DNA of 16,126 nt, taken from NCBI GenBank assembly GCA_026710565.1, contig JAPOQV010000010.1, positions 1 through 16,126 on the forward strand. Direction: 5' to 3'. The position numbers and the translations under genes are program-made. This DNA is from Spirochaetaceae bacterium. GTDB lineage: Bacteria; Spirochaetota; Spirochaetia; SZUA-6; Bin103. The notes beneath the pieces were generated by a model that searched no databases, was not told the DNA's origin, and saw only the letters and a program-made list of their open reading frames with translations. Each line of letters starts with the position of its first letter. Position 1 is the stretch's first letter. Below, piece by piece: positions 1 through 6,597 of the stretch.

Positions 1-711
1 CCGCGGCGGGCCGGGGTAGTGGCGGTCGACCTGCAACCCGCGGCCGAACAGGAGGCGCGCGGCCGGCGGCGTCCCCGGCCCGCCGCGGGCAGCCGACGAC
101 GCCGCGGCGCGCACCAGGGCGCCGAGCGCCTGCCGGCGGTCGACGAACGGCACGACGTCGCGCAGAAACGCGTACTGGGCGTCCGCTTCGGCCCGCGCCA
201 GGGCGCGTCCGGCGTCCTCGATGATCCCGGTCACGTGCGCTGCGCCGCCGAATTCCGCCACGCTTCGCCGCGCCACGCCGGCCGCATCGACCAGCTCCAG
301 GTCCGCGTGAACGGACGCCCGCTTGCGCACGATCAGCGTGCCCAGGACCCGCGGCGCCAGCGCGACCTGCAGCCGCTCCGCGGCGAAGCCGGCGCGCGCA
401 AGCTCCAGGTCGTGCGTGCCCGGACCGGCTGCCACCGACAGCGGCGTGGTGCCCACGAACCGCCCGTCCAGCCACACGCTCACGTGCCGGGGGGTGGCGC
501 TGACCGCGATGCGGCCGCCGGGCGAACGCAGTCCGGGATACACCAGCACCAGGAACAGCGCCAGCACCAGGATCACCGCGTAGATACCGGTGAGATAGGC
601 CCCCGGCGGTATCCCCAGGAACGGCCGCAGGCGGACCTGGGAGGCGCGTTCGAGGTCCGCGGTCTCGGGAGCTGCAGCGCGTGCGGCCGGCGGCCGGAGT
701 TCCCGTCTCAT
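1..711 (-). CDS. PEGA-domain membrane-anchored protein, C-terminus cut by the window edge
   Basis: Reading leftward from the ATG at 711, the frame stays open for 237 codons to base 1, so the C-terminus lies outside the window. Residues 1-38 are charged and Pro/Ala-rich and probably cytoplasmic. Residues 39-60 form one strongly hydrophobic segment (TGIYAVILVLALFLVLVYPG). Residues about 67-133 match a PEGA domain: ATPRHVSVWLDGRFVGTTPL, then a glycine turn and a strand-rich repeat. After that comes an Ala/Arg-rich helical stretch. PEGA domains are extracytoplasmic beta modules common in spirochaete and other envelope proteins. The predicted topology is N-in with the PEGA domain in the periplasm. 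An in-frame stop at 748-750 leaves ATG 711 as the only reasonable start, though no clear Shine-Dalgarno precedes it. It is divergent from lepB. The precise function is unknown. Confidence 0.8.
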   Translation of the reverse strand, partial: MRRELRPPAARAAAPETADLERASQVRLRPFLGIPPGAYLTGIYAVILVLALFLVLVYPGLRSPGGRIAVSATPRHVSVWLDGRFVGTTPLSVAAGPGTHDLELARAGFAAERLQVALAPRVLGTLIVRKRASVHADLELVDAAGVARRSVAEFGGAAHVTGIIEDAGRALARAEADAQYAFLRDVVPFVDRRQALGALVRAAASSAARGGPGTPPAARLLFGRGLQVDRHYPGPPR

Positions 712-721
712 GGCGACGCCG

Positions 722-752
722 AGGATGGAGTGGCGCCGCTCGCGGTGTCAAA
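722..752 (-). promoter_or_regulatory. candidate promoter for the PEGA gene
   Basis: A perfect -35 hexamer TTGACA lies on the minus strand at 752-747. The best -10 is poor: CATCCT at 727-722, with a 19-base spacer. Transcription from it would begin only a few bases before the ATG at 711, giving an almost leaderless message. The -35 is convincing and the -10 is not, so this is only a candidate. Confidence 0.3.
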
Positions 753-771
753 GCACGCCGTCCGGCGCGGC

Positions 772-800
772 TTGCCCGCGCCCCCGGCGGCCGGTAGGCT
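772..800 (+). promoter_or_regulatory. candidate lepB promoter
   Basis: TTGCCC (772-777) and TAGGCT (795-800) are separated by exactly 17 bases. Both are moderate matches to the sigma-70 consensus. TAGGCT resembles TAGCCT, the best -10 in front of yebC in this same window. Transcription would start near 807-808, close to an in-frame GTG at 808, which would allow a leaderless lepB message. Confidence 0.35.
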
Positions 801-819
801 CGCCGCCGTGGCCGCGGAA

Positions 820-1830
820 ATGGCGCGCTCCAGGCGCACGGACTCGGGGTGGCGGGCATGGAGCGAGGCGCTGCAGCACGGCACCGAGCGGCTGCTCACC
901 GGCCGCCGCCGCAGGAAGCTGCGCCGCCGCGAACGTCATCGCCGCCGCAACCCCGTCGTCGACTGGCTGGATGCGATCGGCTCGGCGGTGCTGATCGTCC
1001 TGGTGATCAACCAGTTCCTGTTTCAGGCCTACAAGATCCCGTCCCAGTCCATGCGCCCGACCCTGGAGATCAGCGACCGCATCTTCGTGAACAAGCTCGT
1101 GTACGGGCCCGAGCTGGTGCCCGGGCAGGTCAAGCTCCCCGGCCCCCGGCCCCCCGGCCGCGGCGAGGTGATCATCTTCGAGAACCCCACCTACGAGCCG
1201 ATCGGGCCGCTCAAGGACATCCTGAAGCGCATCATCTACATGCTGACGCTGTCGATGGTCGACATCGATCGCGACGAGTACGGCAACGCGAAGCCTCACA
1301 TCCTCATCAAGCGCGCGATCGGCGTGGGCGGGGACCGCATCCGCCTGCGCCGCGGAGAGGTGCAGGTGCTCCTTCCCGGCGCGGACGGATGGAGCGACGA
1401 AGCGACCTTGCAGGCTGCGTTCGGACTCGACTACGCGACGCGCCGCAGCCCCGGCCTGGTCGACTACGGCATCCTGCAGGCCGGCGCCACGGCAGCCACC
1501 CGGCTCAACGAGGGCGTACCCCTGACCGAGCAGGAACGCATCGACGTGAACCGCTGGGAGAGAAGCGCGGGAGTCACGGACCTGGTGTTCCGGGACCAGT
1601 GGCGACTCCGCACGAAGGCCGAGGTGGACCCGACCGACCGCAATGCCGCCCGTCAGTGGCAGGTGCTGGAGCGGGGCTGGGTCGTTCCGTCCGGCACCGT
1701 GTTTCCCCTCGGCGACAATCGGGACGAGTCGAGGGATGGCCGTTACTTCGGACCGGTGACCCTCCGCCGGGTGCTCGGCAAGGCGATGTTCCACTACTGG
1801 CCGCCGGCCCGCTGGGCGGGGATCCGCTAG
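820..1830 (+). CDS. lepB: signal peptidase I (leader peptidase)
   Basis: This serine protease removes signal peptides from exported proteins at the outer face of the inner membrane. With ATG 820 it is 336 aa. Residues 29-44 are very arginine-rich and precede one membrane span at about 50-70, giving an N-in anchor. Box B, IPSQSMRPTL, carries the nucleophile Ser77. The general-base Lys164 lies in ILIKRAIGVGGD. The late signature LGDNRDESRDGRYFGPV starts at about 297. Residues between about 180 and 290 form a divergent insert relative to the short Gram-positive enzymes; similar extra domains occur in proteobacterial LepB. An in-frame GTG at 808 would add four residues (VAAE) and fits the candidate promoter; I prefer ATG 820. 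It ends with TAG, followed by a 70-base gap with a new promoter, so it is probably not cotranscribed with yebC. The S26-family assignment is secure. Confidence 0.96.
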   Translation: MARSRRTDSGWRAWSEALQHGTERLLTGRRRRKLRRRERHRRRNPVVDWLDAIGSAVLIVLVINQFLFQAYKIPSQSMRPTLEISDRIFVNKLVYGPELVPGQVKLPGPRPPGRGEVIIFENPTYEPIGPLKDILKRIIYMLTLSMVDIDRDEYGNAKPHILIKRAIGVGGDRIRLRRGEVQVLLPGADGWSDEATLQAAFGLDYATRRSPGLVDYGILQAGATAATRLNEGVPLTEQERIDVNRWERSAGVTDLVFRDQWRLRTKAEVDPTDRNAARQWQVLERGWVVPSGTVFPLGDNRDESRDGRYFGPVTLRRVLGKAMFHYWPPARWAGIR

Positions 1831-1854
1831 TCGGCCTGCAGGAGCCCGTCGGAT

Positions 1855-1884
1855 TTGACCGGGATCGGCTCCGGTTGTTAGCCT
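1855..1884 (+). promoter_or_regulatory. promoter of the yebC-ruvCAB-queA operon
   Basis: TTGACC (1855-1860) is a 5/6 match to the -35 consensus. It is followed after 18 bases by TAGCCT (1879-1884). The start site would lie near 1891, about ten bases before the yebC ATG. A six-base inverted repeat (GGAGCC 1841-1846, GGCTCC 1867-1872) brackets the -35 and could be an operator, but it is too short to claim. Confidence 0.5.
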
Positions 1885-1900
1885 TGGCGCCGGAACTGAG

Positions 1901-2659
1901 ATGTCTGGACACAGCAAGTGGCACTCGATACGCCACAAGAAAGGCGCCGTGGACGCGAAGCGCGGCAAACTCTTCGGCAAGCTCATCAAGGAAGTGACCG
2001 TCGCCGCACGCCTGGGAGGCTCCGAGGAAGGGGCGAACCCGCGGCTCCGGCAGGCCGTGCTGAAGGCGCGCGCCGCCAACATGCCCGCCGACAACATCGA
2101 CCGCGCGATCAAGAAGGGCGCTGGAGAGGCAGGCGACACCGAGTTCCACGAGCTGCTCTACGAGGCGTACGGTCCCGGCGGCGTGGCGATGCTCATCGAG
2201 ATCCTCACCGACAACCGGAACCGCAGCGCTGCCGAGGTCCGCAACACCCTGTCCAAGCACGGCGGCAACCTCGGCGACACCGGCTCGGTGTCCTACCTCT
2301 TCAAGCGGCGCGGCGTCGTCGCGGTCGATGGCGAGCAGCACTCCGAAGACGAGGTGATGGAGGTCGCGATCGAGGCCGGCGCCCTCGACGTGGTGACGGA
2401 CGACGGCATCGTCGAAGTCCTGAGCGAGCCGGCCGAGTTCGACGACGTGCTGCAGGCGATCCAGGAGGCGGAGCTGGCCACGAACGGAGCGGAGATCACG
2501 TGGGTCGCCGATGCGCCGCTGGCGTTGCCGCCGAAGCCGGCAACGGCGGCGTTGCGGCTGATCGAGTTGATCGAGGACCTCGACGACGTGCAGTCGGTGG
2601 CCAGCAACCTCGAACTTGGCAACATCGAGCTCCCGGAGCCCTCACTCGTCGCCGACTGA
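1901..2659 (+). CDS. yebC: YebC/PmpR family protein (TACO1-like)
   Basis: This is a full-length 252-aa member of the YebC/PmpR/TACO1 family. The family N-terminus is intact: SGHSKWHSIRHKKGAVDAKRGKLF at 2-25. It is followed by conserved segments around NPRLRQAVLKARAANMP, LLYEAYGPGGVAMLIE and TDNRNRSAAEVR, then the GDTGSVSYLF motif. Family members were first called transcriptional regulators of neighbouring ruv or quorum-sensing genes. More recent work on TACO1 and bacterial YebC points to a ribosome-associated role that relieves stalling at proline-rich stretches. The start is ATG 1901 with a weak GGA-type ribosome-binding sequence. It is the first gene of the ruv operon, 12 bases before ruvC, a common bacterial arrangement. 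Which biochemical role applies here cannot be read from the sequence. Confidence 0.97.
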   Translation: MSGHSKWHSIRHKKGAVDAKRGKLFGKLIKEVTVAARLGGSEEGANPRLRQAVLKARAANMPADNIDRAIKKGAGEAGDTEFHELLYEAYGPGGVAMLIEILTDNRNRSAAEVRNTLSKHGGNLGDTGSVSYLFKRRGVVAVDGEQHSEDEVMEVAIEAGALDVVTDDGIVEVLSEPAEFDDVLQAIQEAELATNGAEITWVADAPLALPPKPATAALRLIELIEDLDDVQSVASNLELGNIELPEPSLVAD

Positions 2660-2671
2660 GCGCAGGCCACG

Positions 2672-3169
2672 TTGGCGGTAATCCTGGGCATCGATCCCGG
2701 ACTGGCCGCTACCGGGTACGGTGTGATCCGTGTCGAGGGCAGCCGCCTGCGCCACGTCGCACACGGAGCGTTCACCACGGCGGCCGGCACGGATCGGGGC
2801 GGCCGGCTGTTGGCGATTCGCGATGCGTTGACCGCGGTGCTCCGGCGCTACCGCCCGGAGCAGGCCGGCGTGGAGTCGCTGTTCTTCTCCCGCAACGTCC
2901 GCTCGGCCATGCCGGTCGCGGAGGCGCGCGGCGTCATCCTGCTGTGCCTGGCCGACGCCGGCGTGACGGTCGGCGAACACACGCCGCTGCGCGTCAAGCA
3001 GGCCATCCTCGGCCACGGCAGCGCCGACAAGCAGCAGATGAGCACCATGGTCCGGCTCCTGTTTCAACTCGGCCCCGACGAGCCGTTGCCGCACCACGCC
3101 GCCGATGCGCTGGCGGTCGCGGTGTGTCACGCCCACTCCTCGCCACTGGACGAGCGAGCGGTCGAGTAG
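2672..3169 (+). CDS. ruvC: crossover junction endodeoxyribonuclease RuvC
   Basis: RuvC resolves Holliday junctions by paired nicks after RuvAB branch migration. The protein is 165 aa, close to E. coli's 173. The RNase H-like fold is marked by GIDPGLAATGYG at 6-17, with catalytic Asp8. Glu68 follows in AGVESLFF, and the C-terminal HHAADALAVAVCH contains His142 and Asp145. E. coli has Asp at the first of these last two positions, whereas the Thermus enzyme uses His, so the His is an accepted variant. The start is TTG 2672, chosen because it places GIDPG at the usual distance from the N-terminus and no in-frame ATG lies nearby. It sits 12 bases after yebC, and its stop directly abuts the ruvA ATG. 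Confidence 0.96.
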   Translation: MAVILGIDPGLAATGYGVIRVEGSRLRHVAHGAFTTAAGTDRGGRLLAIRDALTAVLRRYRPEQAGVESLFFSRNVRSAMPVAEARGVILLCLADAGVTVGEHTPLRVKQAILGHGSADKQQMSTMVRLLFQLGPDEPLPHHAADALAVAVCHAHSSPLDERAVE

Positions 3170-3757
3170 ATGTACAACAGCCTGACGGGCACGGTCACTT
3201 TCAAGGACCGCGAGCGGCTGCACCTGACGCTGGCGGGGATCGAGTGGGACCTGGCCATCTCCGGCAGCACCGCGGACGCCCTCCCGAAGCCGGGCGCGGA
3301 AGCCAAGGTGTTCACTTTTTTGCACCATCGCGAAGACGTCATGAAGCTCTACGGCTTCGCCTCGGCGGCCGAGCGGGAGCTGTTCCTCAGCCTGATGCAG
3401 GTCAACGGCGTCGGGCCGCGGCTGATCATGAGGATGCTGTCGGCGGCCACCGAGCGCGACGTTCGCGCCGCCGTGCAGTCGGGTGACGCCGACGCCCTGG
3501 CCCGCCTGCCGGGACTGGGCGCCAGAAGTGCGCAGAAGATCATACTCGCCCTGCGCGGCAAGCTCCTTCCGCCAGCCGACGTGTCCGCCGGGGTCGAGAC
3601 CGAGCTGATCCGGGCGCTCACGGGCATGGGCTTCCCCGAGCGCCAGGCCGCACGGGCGGTCGCTGCCGCCCTGCAGGACGCCGAGCAGTCAGGCGGCGAC
3701 CCCGATGAGGCGCAGTTGCTGCGCGCGGCCATTCAGCTTCTGGGTGCCGGGAGGTGA
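3170..3757 (+). CDS. ruvA: Holliday junction DNA helicase subunit RuvA
   Basis: RuvA forms a tetramer that binds four-way junctions and loads RuvB. It is 195 aa, a normal length. An N-terminal OB-fold domain covers about 1-63 and ends in the family segment HHREDVMKLYGF. Two helix-hairpin-helix motifs follow: VNGVGPRLIM at 78-87 and LPGLGARSAQKI at 113-124. A flexible linker then leads to the RuvB-binding domain III at about 143-195 (ALTGMGFPERQAARAV). ATG 3170 follows the ruvC TAG with no gap. The ruvA stop overlaps the ruvB GTG by four bases (GTGA), indicating translational coupling of the two subunits of one complex. Confidence 0.97.
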   Translation: MYNSLTGTVTFKDRERLHLTLAGIEWDLAISGSTADALPKPGAEAKVFTFLHHREDVMKLYGFASAAERELFLSLMQVNGVGPRLIMRMLSAATERDVRAAVQSGDADALARLPGLGARSAQKIILALRGKLLPPADVSAGVETELIRALTGMGFPERQAARAVAAALQDAEQSGGDPDEAQLLRAAIQLLGAGR

Positions 3758-4800
3758 GCGACCGCATCACGTCGCCCGGAGCGGGACCGGGAGACGGCGA
3801 CGAGGTGCAACTGCGGCCGCGACTGCTACACGACTTCATCGGGCAGAAGCAGTTGCGGGAGAACCTGCGCGTGTTCGTCAGCGCTGCCCGCGACCGCGAG
3901 GAAGCGCTCGACCACGTGTTCTTCTCCGGACCGCCGGGCCTGGGCAAGACCACCCTCGCGGCGATCGTCGCCAACGAGCTGGACGTCGAGTTCCGCAGCA
4001 CCTCGGCACCGGCGCTGGAGAAGACCGGCGACCTGGTGGCGATCCTGACCAGCCTGGGCCGGCACCATGTCTTCTTCATAGACGAGATTCACCGGCTGCG
4101 GCCGCCGATCGAGGAGTTGCTGTACACGGCCATGGAGGACTACGAGGTGGACGTGGTCATCGGCGAGGGGCCAAGCGCCCGCACCATCAAGATCTCGCTT
4201 CCCCGCTTCACGCTGATCGGCGCCACCACCAAGACCGGGCTGGTGTCGGCGCCCCTGTACTCGCGGTTCGGGATCACCGCGCGGCTGGACCTGTACGACC
4301 AGGACGAGTTGGAGCAGATCGTCGACCGAACGGCCTCGCTGTTGTCCATGGAGATGGCGCCGGACGTGAGGCCGCTGCTGGCGCGCAGTTCCCGCGGCAC
4401 CCCGCGGGTGGCCATCCGGCTGGTGCGGCGGATGCGGGACTACGCGCAGGTCTGGGGCGACGGCACCCTGACCGGCGCGATCGTCGACCGCGGGCTGCGC
4501 GCGCTGGGCATCGACCGGTACGGCCTGGACCGCACCGATCGGGAGATCCTGTCGATCGTCATCGACCGCTACGGTGGCGGCCCGGTCGGGGTGGAGACGC
4601 TGGCGATCTCGCTGGGGGAGACCGCGGACACCGTGGAGGACGTGTACGAGCCGTTTCTCGTGCAGAGCGGATTCCTGAAGCGCACCGCCCGCGGCCGCGT
4701 CGTGACCGATCTTGCCGTGCGCCACGTCAGGGGAGCCGCGGGCGATCAGGAGGGAGGCGACCAGGAGGGAACCGGTGCTAGTCCGGGACTTCTCTTTTGA
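3754..4800 (+). CDS. ruvB: Holliday junction branch-migration ATPase RuvB
   Basis: This AAA+ ring motor drives branch migration with RuvA. It is 348 aa, slightly longer than E. coli's 336. Visible motifs are Walker A GPPGLGKTT (59-67), Walker B FFIDEIH (107-113), sensor 1 GATTKTG (156-162), the arginine finger in LYSRFGI (Arg171) and sensor 2 in GTPRVAIRLVRR. The C-terminal winged helix ends with YEPFLVQSGFLKRTARGR. The start is GTG 3754, overlapping the ruvA stop by four bases. The last 18 or so residues (beginning GDQEGGDQEG) extend past the usual family end and are encoded by a 15-base tandem duplication. That extension also overlaps the first 26 bases of queA. The catalytic core looks intact. 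Confidence 0.98.
   Translation: MSDRITSPGAGPGDGDEVQLRPRLLHDFIGQKQLRENLRVFVSAARDREEALDHVFFSGPPGLGKTTLAAIVANELDVEFRSTSAPALEKTGDLVAILTSLGRHHVFFIDEIHRLRPPIEELLYTAMEDYEVDVVIGEGPSARTIKISLPRFTLIGATTKTGLVSAPLYSRFGITARLDLYDQDELEQIVDRTASLLSMEMAPDVRPLLARSSRGTPRVAIRLVRRMRDYAQVWGDGTLTGAIVDRGLRALGIDRYGLDRTDREILSIVIDRYGGGPVGVETLAISLGETADTVEDVYEPFLVQSGFLKRTARGRVVTDLAVRHVRGAAGDQEGGDQEGTGASPGLLF
4742..4771 (+). repeat. 15-base tandem duplication containing the queA ribosome-binding site
   Basis: GCGATCAGGAGGGAG (4742-4756) is followed immediately by GCGACCAGGAGGGAA (4757-4771), 13 of 15 identical. Each copy holds a strong AGGAGG. Only the second (4763-4768) is correctly spaced, six bases, from the queA GTG at 4775. 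In the ruvB frame the repeat reads GDQEG twice. Confidence 0.75.
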
Positions 4801-5806
4801 GGTCCCGCCGCGGCTCATCGCGCAGCGGCCGATGGGACCGCGAGGCGCCGAACGGCTCCTGATCCTGGACCGGGCCCGGTCCGGAAGCCGGCACACGACG
4901 ATGGCGGCCCTCCCGGAGCTGCTGCCCGCAGGCTCCGTGCTGGTGCTCAACGACTCGCGCGTGCGCAAGGCGCGGGTGTTTGGAACGTCCGAGAACGGCG
5001 GCTCGGTGGAGCTGGTGTTCCTGGAAGAGATCCGGCCGGGACGCTGGCTCGCGCTGGCGCGCCGTGCCCGACGCCAGCGGGTCGGCAAACGGCTGTTCCT
5101 GCCGGAGGACGTCGAGGCCCGCGTGGTGGGGGTCCATGACGACCAGAGGGAGCTGGAGCTCAGGCCGGCGATCGGGGAGGGCTACTTCGACCGGCACGGC
5201 ACGATGCCGCTGCCGCCGTACATCGAGCGTGCGCCGGACGGCCAGGACGACGCCCGCTACCAGACCGTATACGCGCGGGAGTTCGGATCGGCGGCGGCAC
5301 CGACGGCAGGACTGCACCTCACCCGGAAGCTCCTCGGGACGATCCGCGAGCGGGGCATCGACGTCCAGTTCGTGACCCTGCACGTCGGCGCGGGCACGTT
5401 CCTGCCGATCCGCGGCGAACGCCTGGAGGACCACCGCATGCACGAGGAGTCGGTGGCGCTGAGCTGTTCGGCGGCGGCGGCCATCGAGGCGGCGCGGCGC
5501 GGCGGCCGGGACGTGGTCGCGGTCGGGACCACGGTGGTCCGCGCCCTCGAATCGCGGGCGGCCGCCGACGATGGCCGCGTCGCGGCGCTGGCTCCCGGCC
5601 GCTGGCGTACCGACCTGTTCATCCGGCCCGGACACCGATTCCGGGTGGTCACGCGCCTGTTGACCAATCTGCACACGCCCGGATCGACCCTGGTCGCCCT
5701 GGTCGCGGCCTTCGCCGGCCGCGAGCGTCTCCTGGCTGCCTACGAGGAGGCGGTGGCGCGCGGCTACCGGTTCTATTCCTACGGCGACGCCATGCTGGTC
5801 CTGTGA
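4775..5806 (+). CDS. queA: S-adenosylmethionine:tRNA ribosyltransferase-isomerase QueA
   Basis: QueA transfers and isomerises the ribosyl group of S-adenosylmethionine onto preQ1 in the tRNA wobble position, giving epoxyqueuosine. The protein is 343 aa, normal for the family. It opens VLVRDFSFEVPPRLIAQRPM, matching the family N-terminus. Further signatures are LPAGSVLVLNDSRV, MPLPPYIER, AAPTAGLHL (about 173-181), LHVGAGTFLPIR (about 202-213), TNLHTPGSTLVALVAAF and the terminal GYRFYSYGDAMLVL. GTG 4775 is chosen over upstream in-frame codons because AGGAGG lies six bases before it and the protein then starts at the conserved position. It overlaps the end of ruvB by 26 bases, so it is the distal gene of the ruv operon. 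tgt is not in the window. Confidence 0.97.
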   Translation: MLVRDFSFEVPPRLIAQRPMGPRGAERLLILDRARSGSRHTTMAALPELLPAGSVLVLNDSRVRKARVFGTSENGGSVELVFLEEIRPGRWLALARRARRQRVGKRLFLPEDVEARVVGVHDDQRELELRPAIGEGYFDRHGTMPLPPYIERAPDGQDDARYQTVYAREFGSAAAPTAGLHLTRKLLGTIRERGIDVQFVTLHVGAGTFLPIRGERLEDHRMHEESVALSCSAAAAIEAARRGGRDVVAVGTTVVRALESRAAADDGRVAALAPGRWRTDLFIRPGHRFRVVTRLLTNLHTPGSTLVALVAAFAGRERLLAAYEEAVARGYRFYSYGDAMLVL

Positions 5807-5810
5807 CGAT

Positions 5811-5882
5811 GCCGTCCTGTAACGAAACGGCGCCGCCGTTGGTCTCATTGGGTGATGCCCTCACGGCCTTCGCGCGGACGGC
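5811..5882. terminator. possible bidirectional termination region between convergent queA and tmk
   Basis: The 78-base gap between queA and tmk holds a 7-base perfect inverted repeat (GCCGTCC 5811-5817, GGACGGC 5876-5882). A small hairpin lies inside it (AACGG 5826-5830, CCGTT 5836-5840). No T-tract follows on either strand. Placement between convergent genes is suggestive, but the stems are short or far apart. Confidence 0.2.
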
Positions 5883-5884
5883 GA

Positions 5885-6511
5885 TCAGTCGAGTCCGAGG
5901 ACCGGCCACAGCCGGGCGAAGACCTCCTCCCGGCTGCCCGAGCCGTCGATCCGGTGAACGGACACCCCACGCTCCTGCAGCCGCGTGAGCGCGGCGCCGT
6001 AGGCGGCCAGAACCCGCTGCTGGGTCGCGGCCCCGTCGAATCGCTGCGGGACTCCCGCGCGATCTCGCAACCGTTCCTGGCACACCTCGACGGGGCTGGT
6101 CAGGAAGATGATGCGCGCGGGCAGTGGCGAGGAGTCGTTGACCGCCTCGATGAAGTCGGCGGGGACGTCCAGGCTCTGGTACGCCAGGCTGGAAGCGATA
6201 CAGCGATCGCTGATCACCACCTCTCCGGCAGCGTGGCGTTCCAGGACACCGCCGGCTCCGTGGCAGTGCTCCGCCCGGTCGGCGGCGAACAGCAGGGCGA
6301 ACGCCCGGCCGGACACCGGCTGGCGCGTCGCCAGCATCGAGCGGACGAGGCGACCGATCGGGCCGTCGGTGGGTTCGCGGGTCCGGAAGTGGCGGACGCC
6401 CCGCGAGCGCAGACGATTGGCGATCAGCCCCACCTGCGTCGTGGTGCCGGCGCCGTCGAGCCCCTCGACCGCGACGAATCGCGACAGGATACGGTTGCCG
6501 CTTCGGTCCAT
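5885..6511 (-). CDS. tmk: thymidylate kinase (dTMP kinase) with atypical P-loop
   Basis: Tmk phosphorylates dTMP to dTDP for DNA synthesis. It is 208 aa from ATG 6511; a GTG at 6514 directly upstream would add one residue. The family pattern is clear. The P-loop region EGLDGAGTTTQ is at 16-26, followed by REPTDGPIG, then FAADRAEH, the DR motif VVISDRCIASSLAYQS, and a LID-like RLRDRAG with several arginines. The oddity is Thr23 where nearly all P-loop kinases have the catalytic lysine (GxGKT/S becomes GAGTTT). The gene is convergent with queA and divergent from the small exported-protein gene. Start codons lie close to the 12-base repeat region, which would form the tmk leader. Family assignment is strong; catalytic activity is expected but not proven by the sequence. 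Confidence 0.92.
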   Translation of the reverse strand: MDRSGNRILSRFVAVEGLDGAGTTTQVGLIANRLRSRGVRHFRTREPTDGPIGRLVRSMLATRQPVSGRAFALLFAADRAEHCHGAGGVLERHAAGEVVISDRCIASSLAYQSLDVPADFIEAVNDSSPLPARIIFLTSPVEVCQERLRDRAGVPQRFDGAATQQRVLAAYGAALTRLQERGVSVHRIDGSGSREEVFARLWPVLGLD

Positions 6512-6522
6512 CACGCTATGAT
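6495..6522 (+). promoter_or_regulatory. candidate promoter of the exbB-exbD-tonB-tamB-bamA cluster
   Basis: TTGCCG (6495-6500) and TATGAT (6517-6522, 5/6 to consensus) are separated by 16 bases. The -35 lies within the first codons of the divergent tmk. Transcription would start near 6529, just before the series of in-frame ATG codons at 6536-6584. This is the only plausible promoter seen for the whole rightward cluster. Confidence 0.45.
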
Positions 6523-6597
6523 CGCACCGACCATCATGCCGATCATCATGCTGAGGGCCATGCCGATCATCATGCCGATTATCATGATCGCACCGAC
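6518..6597. repeat. 12-base tandem repeat with serial in-frame ATG codons, flanked by a 14-base direct repeat
   Basis: ATGATCGCACCGAC occurs at 6518-6531 and 6584-6597. Between the copies, units of the form ATGCCGATCATC repeat with a 12-base period. ATG codons fall at 6536, 6548, 6560, 6572 and 6584, all in one frame. CATGCCGATCATCATGC is present exactly at 6535-6551 and 6559-6575, and a one-mismatch copy of its core lies at 6572-6586. Translated, the units read MPII, MLRA, MPII, MPII, MIAP. The block fills the divergent gap between tmk and the exported-protein gene. A GATAAT hexamer on the minus strand (6583-6578) could be the tmk -10, but it has no good -35. Confidence 0.8.

Noticed and set aside
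19..807. N-terminal extension of the lepB frame to base 19
   Set aside because: The extension is Arg/Gly/Ala-rich and lies opposite a good PEGA protein. LepB motifs and the membrane anchor begin well after 820.
1841..1872. Inverted repeat GGAGCC/GGCTCC as a lepB terminator
   Set aside because: The stem is only six bases with a 20-base loop, there is no T-tract, and it overlaps the yebC -35, so termination is not supported.
1918..3486. Plus-strand 522-codon frame overlapping yebC, ruvC and ruvA
   Set aside because: It is an arginine-rich out-of-frame shadow. All three overlapped genes have complete family motifs in their own frames.
5852..6583. Upstream extension of the exported-protein frame across the tmk locus
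   Set aside because: The frame is open only because of antisense bias. The minus strand encodes thymidylate kinase there, and the signal peptide begins near 6584.
6518..6597. CRISPR or iteron origin reading of the 12-base repeats
   Set aside because: The units are directly adjacent with no spacers, and no cas, rep or dnaA gene is nearby. A coding/regulatory tandem repeat explains them better.
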